From JBQCDV01 sp051960855 (GTDB lineage Bacteria; Actinomycetota; Actinomycetes; JAJZTN01): a DNA stretch of 15,084 nucleotides. The notes beneath the pieces were generated by a model, which saw only the letters and a program-made list of their open reading frames with translations, was not told the DNA's origin and ran no database searches. The position numbers and the translations under genes were made by a program. Within the stretch, counting starts at the first letter, position 1. Every line of letters begins with the position of its first letter. Below are positions 12,039 through 15,084 of the stretch, piece after piece. The DNA is taken from NCBI GenBank assembly GCA_051960855.1, contig JBQCDV010000112.1, forward strand, positions 1-15,084, given 5' to 3'.

Positions 12039-13715
12039 CAAGCCGAGCGCCTCGGACAGATCCGTCCGCATCGCCTCGAGGACCTCGCGGGCCCGCTGAC
12101 GGGCGGCAGGGACATCGCCGTTCGGGACGTCGTCGACGACCTCGAGGTAGGCCTTCAGCTTCGGCTCCGTGCCGGACGGTCGGACGATGACCCGGGCGCC
12201 GCCGGCGAGGCGGTAGCGCAGGCCGTCGGTCGGGGGGAGGCCGTTGACCCCCTGGCTCAGGTCCTCGACCTCCTCGATGTCGCGACCGCCCAGCGTGGCC
12301 GGCGGCTCGTCGCGCAGCCGGGCCATCGCCGTGCCGATCTGGCTCAGGTCTGAGACACGGATCGACAGCTGGTCGGTGACGTGCAGCCCGTACTCGGCCA
12401 TCAGCTGGTCGAGGCGCTCGAGCACGGAGATGCCCTCGGCCTGCAGGGACCCGACGAGCTCGGCGATGACGAGTGCGGCGCTGACGCCGTCCTTGTCCTT
12501 GACGACGCTCGGGTCGACGTCGTAGCCGAGTGCCTCCTCGTAGCCGAAGGCAAGCCCGTCGATCCGGCCCAGCCACTTGAAGCCGGTGAGGGTCTCCTGG
12601 TGCGGGATGCCGTGCTTGGCGGCGATCCGGGCCAGCATCGAGGAGGACACGATGGAGTTGGCGAAGATGCCGCCCTCGGGGACGCCCCGGCGGGCCAGGT
12701 AGTCGCCCAGCAGGATCCCGACCTCGTCACCCCGCAGCATCCGCCAGCCTGCGTCGGCCTGGGGGTCCGGCACGGCGACCGCGGCACGGTCGGCGTCGGG
12801 GTCGTTGGCGATGATGAGCTGAGCGTTGTCCTCGCGCGCAGCCGCGAAGGCGAGGTCGAGCGCGCCGGGCTCCTCGGGGTTGGGGAAGGACACCGTCGGG
12901 AAGTCGGGGTCGGGCTCGGCCTGGCGCGGCACGACCGAGAAGTGCTGGGCTCCGACGCGGCGGAAGGCCTCCGCGACGACCTCGCCGCCCACGCCGTGCA
13001 TGGGCGTGTAGACGATCCGCAGGTCGCGGATCAGCTCGGGCTGCCGGACCGAGGCGATCGTGCGCTCGAGGTAGGCGTTGAGCACCTCGTCGTCGAGGGT
13101 CTGCCAGCCCTCGTCCGCCCGTGGTACGCCGAGGACGGGGCCCACCTCGTCGATGGCCGCGCTGATCTCGGTGTCGGCCGGCGGCACGATCTGCGCGCCG
13201 GTGCCGAGGTAGACCTTGTAGCCGTTGTCCTGCGGCGGGTTGTGGCTGGCGGTGACCATGACGCCGGCATCGACGCCGAGGTAGCGCACCGCGAAGGCCA
13301 GCACCGGGGTGGGCAGCGGTCGCGGGAGGACCATGGCCCGGATGCCAGCGGCCGCCGCGACCGCGCAGGTGTCCTCGGCGAAGACGTCGCTGTTGTGGCG
13401 GGCGTCGTAGCCCACCACGATCGCCTCACCGCCGTGCTGCTTGAGGTAGGTCATGAGGCCAGCGGCGGCGGAGATGACGACGCTGCGGTTCATCCGGTTG
13501 GGACCGGCCCCGAGCGCGCCGCGCAGACCGGCGGTGCCGAACTCGAGCCGCCCGCGGAAGCGGTCGCTCAGCTCCGCCAGCGCCTGGTTGGCAGCGGCGC
13601 CGCCGCTCTCCGCCTGCTCCACGAGCCGCTGGAGCTCGGCCTGGGTGACGGGGTCTGGGTCGTCGGCCATCCACGCCCGGGCCAGGTCGATCACGTCGGG
13701 GGCAACGTCGGTCAT
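12036..13715 (-). CDS. Phosphohexomutase-superfamily enzyme (PMM/PGM type), likely phosphopentomutase role
   Basis: A 559-residue alpha-D-phosphohexomutase, usual length for the long PgcA/ManB-like type. The four active-site parts are in order: phosphoserine loop TASHNP (S157), metal loop NDPDADR (D305, D307, D309), sugar-binding loop GYEEALGY (391-398) and phosphate-binding RPSGTEPK (512-519). GTAGLRG (60-66) is also conserved. Family members interconvert 1- and 6-phosphates of hexoses or 1- and 5-phosphates of pentoses. Lying between purine nucleoside phosphorylase and deoC, with no DeoB-type phosphopentomutase in the window, it most likely converts (deoxy)ribose 1-phosphate to the 5-phosphate; that is inference. 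The ATG has AGGA 8 nt upstream. The gene follows purine nucleoside phosphorylase by 64 bp on the same strand. Confidence 0.92.
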   Translation of the reverse strand: MTDVAPDVIDLARAWMADDPDPVTQAELQRLVEQAESGGAAANQALAELSDRFRGRLEFGTAGLRGALGAGPNRMNRSVVISAAAGLMTYLKQHGGEAIVVGYDARHNSDVFAEDTCAVAAAAGIRAMVLPRPLPTPVLAFAVRYLGVDAGVMVTASHNPPQDNGYKVYLGTGAQIVPPADTEISAAIDEVGPVLGVPRADEGWQTLDDEVLNAYLERTIASVRQPELIRDLRIVYTPMHGVGGEVVAEAFRRVGAQHFSVVPRQAEPDPDFPTVSFPNPEEPGALDLAFAAAREDNAQLIIANDPDADRAAVAVPDPQADAGWRMLRGDEVGILLGDYLARRGVPEGGIFANSIVSSSMLARIAAKHGIPHQETLTGFKWLGRIDGLAFGYEEALGYDVDPSVVKDKDGVSAALVIAELVGSLQAEGISVLERLDQLMAEYGLHVTDQLSIRVSDLSQIGTAMARLRDEPPATLGGRDIEEVEDLSQGVNGLPPTDGLRYRLAGGARVIVRPSGTEPKLKAYLEVVDDVPNGDVPAARQRAREVLEAMRTDLSEALGL

Positions 13716-13779
13716 CGCAGTGTCCTCACAGTCCTACGTTCGCCAGCAGGGGGCGGGGCTACACGTCGACATGGCGGTC

Positions 13780-14586
13780 TCAGACGAGCGGTAGCAGGCG
13801 ACCCAGCAGGTCGCCCATGCGTGTGGCCGCGGCCTTGCCGGCCGCAAGGACCTCGGCGTGGTTGAGCGGCTCGCCCGTCATGCCCGCGGCGGCGTTGGTG
13901 ACGAGCGACAGCCCGAGCACCTCGGCTCCCGCCGCGCGGGCGGCGATCGCTTCCAGCGTCGTCGACATGCCGACGAGGTCGGCACCCAGCGTCCGCAGCA
14001 TCCCGATCTCGGCCGGCGTCTCGTAGTGCGGGCCCGGCAGCTGGGCGTAGACGCCCTCGTCGAGGTCCGGCTCGATCGACCGGGCGAGGTCGCGCAGGCG
14101 CTGGGAGTAGAGATCGGTCAGGTCGACGAACTGCGCGCCCTCCAGGGGGCTGCGGCCGGTCAGGTTGAGGTGGTCGCTGATGAGGACTGGAGTGCCAGGC
14201 GCCCACTCCGGCCGCAGGCCGCCGCAGCCGTTGGTCAGCACCACGACGCGGGCGCCGGCTGCCGCCGCCGTGCGGACGGCGTGGGCGACCGCGGCGACGC
14301 CCCGACCCTCGTAGAGGTGGGTCCGACCCAGGAGGACGAGAGCGCGGCGCTCGCTCCCGTCGTCGGCACGGAGGCGCACCGAGCGAGCGCGTCCGGCGTG
14401 GCCCTCGACAGCCGGCGGCGCGAAGCCGGGCAGGTCGGTGACGGGGAAGTCGGCCGCGGTCTCCCCGATGAGGTCGACCGCGGGTACCCAGCCGGAGCCG
14501 AGCACCACCGCGACGTCGTGGTGGTCGACACCGGTGAGGGCCCGGAGCCGGTCGGCGGCCTCCTGGGCGGCAAGATCGGGAGTCAC
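13780..14586 (-). CDS. Purine nucleoside phosphorylase (trimeric type)
   Basis: A 268-residue cytosolic enzyme that splits inosine, guanosine and their deoxy forms with phosphate, giving the base and (deoxy)ribose 1-phosphate. Family motifs are VVLGSGW (27-33, phosphate), GRTHLYEG (87-94, phosphate-binding H90), LTNGCGGL (117-124), HLNLTG, GPHYETPAEI (185-194, purine-contacting E189), GMSTTLEAI (206-214) and VTNAAAG with purine-binding N231. I chose GTG at 14586 because the protein then starts just before the conserved helix AAQEAADRLRALTGV. In addition, TAGGGT lies 7 nt upstream as a leaderless -10 box. A GTG at 14628 would add 14 residues but has no ribosome site. It is followed by the mutase gene after 64 bp, matching the next step of the pathway. 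Confidence 0.93.
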   Translation of the reverse strand: MTPDLAAQEAADRLRALTGVDHHDVAVVLGSGWVPAVDLIGETAADFPVTDLPGFAPPAVEGHAGRARSVRLRADDGSERRALVLLGRTHLYEGRGVAAVAHAVRTAAAAGARVVVLTNGCGGLRPEWAPGTPVLISDHLNLTGRSPLEGAQFVDLTDLYSQRLRDLARSIEPDLDEGVYAQLPGPHYETPAEIGMLRTLGADLVGMSTTLEAIAARAAGAEVLGLSLVTNAAAGMTGEPLNHAEVLAAGKAAATRMGDLLGRLLPLV

Positions 14587-14593
14587 GCGACCG

Positions 14594-14599
14594 ACCCTA
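14594..14599 (-). promoter_or_regulatory. Candidate -10 box TAGGGT for leaderless purine nucleoside phosphorylase transcript
   Basis: TAGGGT (TANNNT form) ends 7 nt before GTG 14586. The layout matches the TAGACT box at deoC, so two genes of the same pathway may share leaderless starts. No convincing -35 box is visible. If transcription starts at 14586, the longer GTG-14628 form cannot be made from it. Confidence 0.4.
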
Positions 14600-14688
14600 G
14601 TCGGCGTGGCCTCCGCCGGTCTTGTCACGGCAGCCGCGCCGGGGATCGCTCGCGCCCGCCGTCGCGGCGTCGTTCGGGCAGGTGCTTG

Positions 14689-15084
14689 TCAGCTGCCGTC
14701 GGTGGAGCGGCAGGGCCGGTGCCGGAGCGCCGAGACGTAGTCGTCGGGCGCACCCGCCAACTCGGCCGCCTCGGCGACCATCCCGAGATACCGCGCCGAG
14801 GGCAGACCGCCCTCGTAGGCCTGCAGCACATAGAGCCAAGCGAGCCGCTCGCCCTCGAGGGTGTGCACCCGCACGCGGACCTTGCTGTAGAGGCCCGACT
14901 CCGCGCCCTCCCACTGGTCGAGGGCGCGTTCGTCCAGCGGCGAGATGTCGTAGAGCACGACGAACGTCTGCTCGAACGGGTCCTCCACGACCGTCGCCAG
15001 GGCCCCCTCCCAGCCGAGGTCCTCGCCGCCGAAGGTGAGCCGCCAGCCCAGCAGCCACCCCGTGCCCGCCTGTGGGGAGTGGGG
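14689..15084 (-). CDS. Gamma-glutamylcyclotransferase-family (AIG2-like) protein, 5' end outside window
   Basis: 131 codons up to the stop are visible, and the frame is open to the right edge, so the N-terminus with the expected YGSNL substrate loop is missing. The visible part has GWLLGWRLTFGGEDLGWEGA (residues 9-28), LATVVEDPFEQTFVVLYDIS (29-48) and LDERALDQWEGAESGLYSKV (50-69). The Asp/Glu-rich part of the last matches the region that carries the catalytic Glu in this family. AWLYVLQAYEGGLPSARYLG (82-101) and a helical end follow. Members cleave gamma-glutamyl amines or act on related peptides; the substrate here is unknown. It is on the same strand as purine nucleoside phosphorylase with a 102-bp gap containing that gene's promoter candidate, so it is probably a separate unit. 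Confidence 0.85.
   Translation of the reverse strand, partial: PHSPQAGTGWLLGWRLTFGGEDLGWEGALATVVEDPFEQTFVVLYDISPLDERALDQWEGAESGLYSKVRVRVHTLEGERLAWLYVLQAYEGGLPSARYLGMVAEAAELAGAPDDYVSALRHRPCRSTDGS

Noticed and set aside
12381..13865. A 494-codon open frame on plus opposite the mutase
   Set aside because: Antisense shadow of the mutase gene; no recognisable domain.
1..15084. tRNA genes, rRNA genes, CRISPR arrays or riboswitches
   Set aside because: No cloverleaf-like segments, regularly spaced repeats or known riboswitch cores were recognised on either strand.

Overview
The window is about 70% GC, dense and rich in GTG starts, with short gaps and 4-bp stop/start overlaps. Together with the protein families present, this points to a chromosome of a high-GC actinobacterium (Actinomycetota). 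The genus cannot be fixed from the sequence alone.

Layout. (1) 1-2185: a CoA-transferase/GntR-FCD regulator pair on the minus strand faces a divergent HMG-CoA lyase. The 202-bp gap between them carries two copies of a perfect palindrome, TTGCATGCAA, the best operator candidates in the window. (2) 2195-3990: adenosine deaminase, then a lone BioY biotin S-component, both on plus. (3) 3947-9680, minus strand: deoC, a full-length aldehyde dehydrogenase, a truncated aldehyde dehydrogenase lacking its catalytic half, an MFS transporter, a GC-rich hairpin and a uridine-kinase-like P-loop protein. The kinase gene converges on and overlaps bioY. (4) 9759-10361: a small membrane protein with a PH-like domain, divergent from deoC. 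(5) about 10362-12038: an anomalous island. It holds a frame-broken Rhs/YD-repeat remnant, an intact toxin-like C-terminal module, a probable immunity gene and further decayed coding pieces. GC falls to 45-55% on some lines, against 70-77% in the neighbours. (6) 12036-15084, minus strand: a phosphohexomutase-superfamily enzyme, purine nucleoside phosphorylase and a gamma-glutamylcyclotransferase-like gene cut by the window edge.

How the genes fit together. Adenosine deaminase, purine nucleoside phosphorylase, the sugar-phosphate mutase (inferred to act on pentose 1-phosphates), DeoC and the aldehyde dehydrogenase form a near-complete route. It runs from purine (deoxy)nucleosides to free base, pentose 5-phosphate, glyceraldehyde 3-phosphate and acetaldehyde, then acetate or an acetyl unit. 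The MFS gene follows the aldehyde dehydrogenases on the same strand and may bring in a related substrate (inference). The CoA-transferase/GntR/lyase group is a separate acyl-CoA catabolic module.

The most unusual parts are the decayed Rhs toxin/immunity island set inside the nucleoside-catabolism locus, the catalytically incomplete aldehyde dehydrogenase translationally coupled to a complete one, and the paired palindromes at the GntR/lyase divergent promoter.
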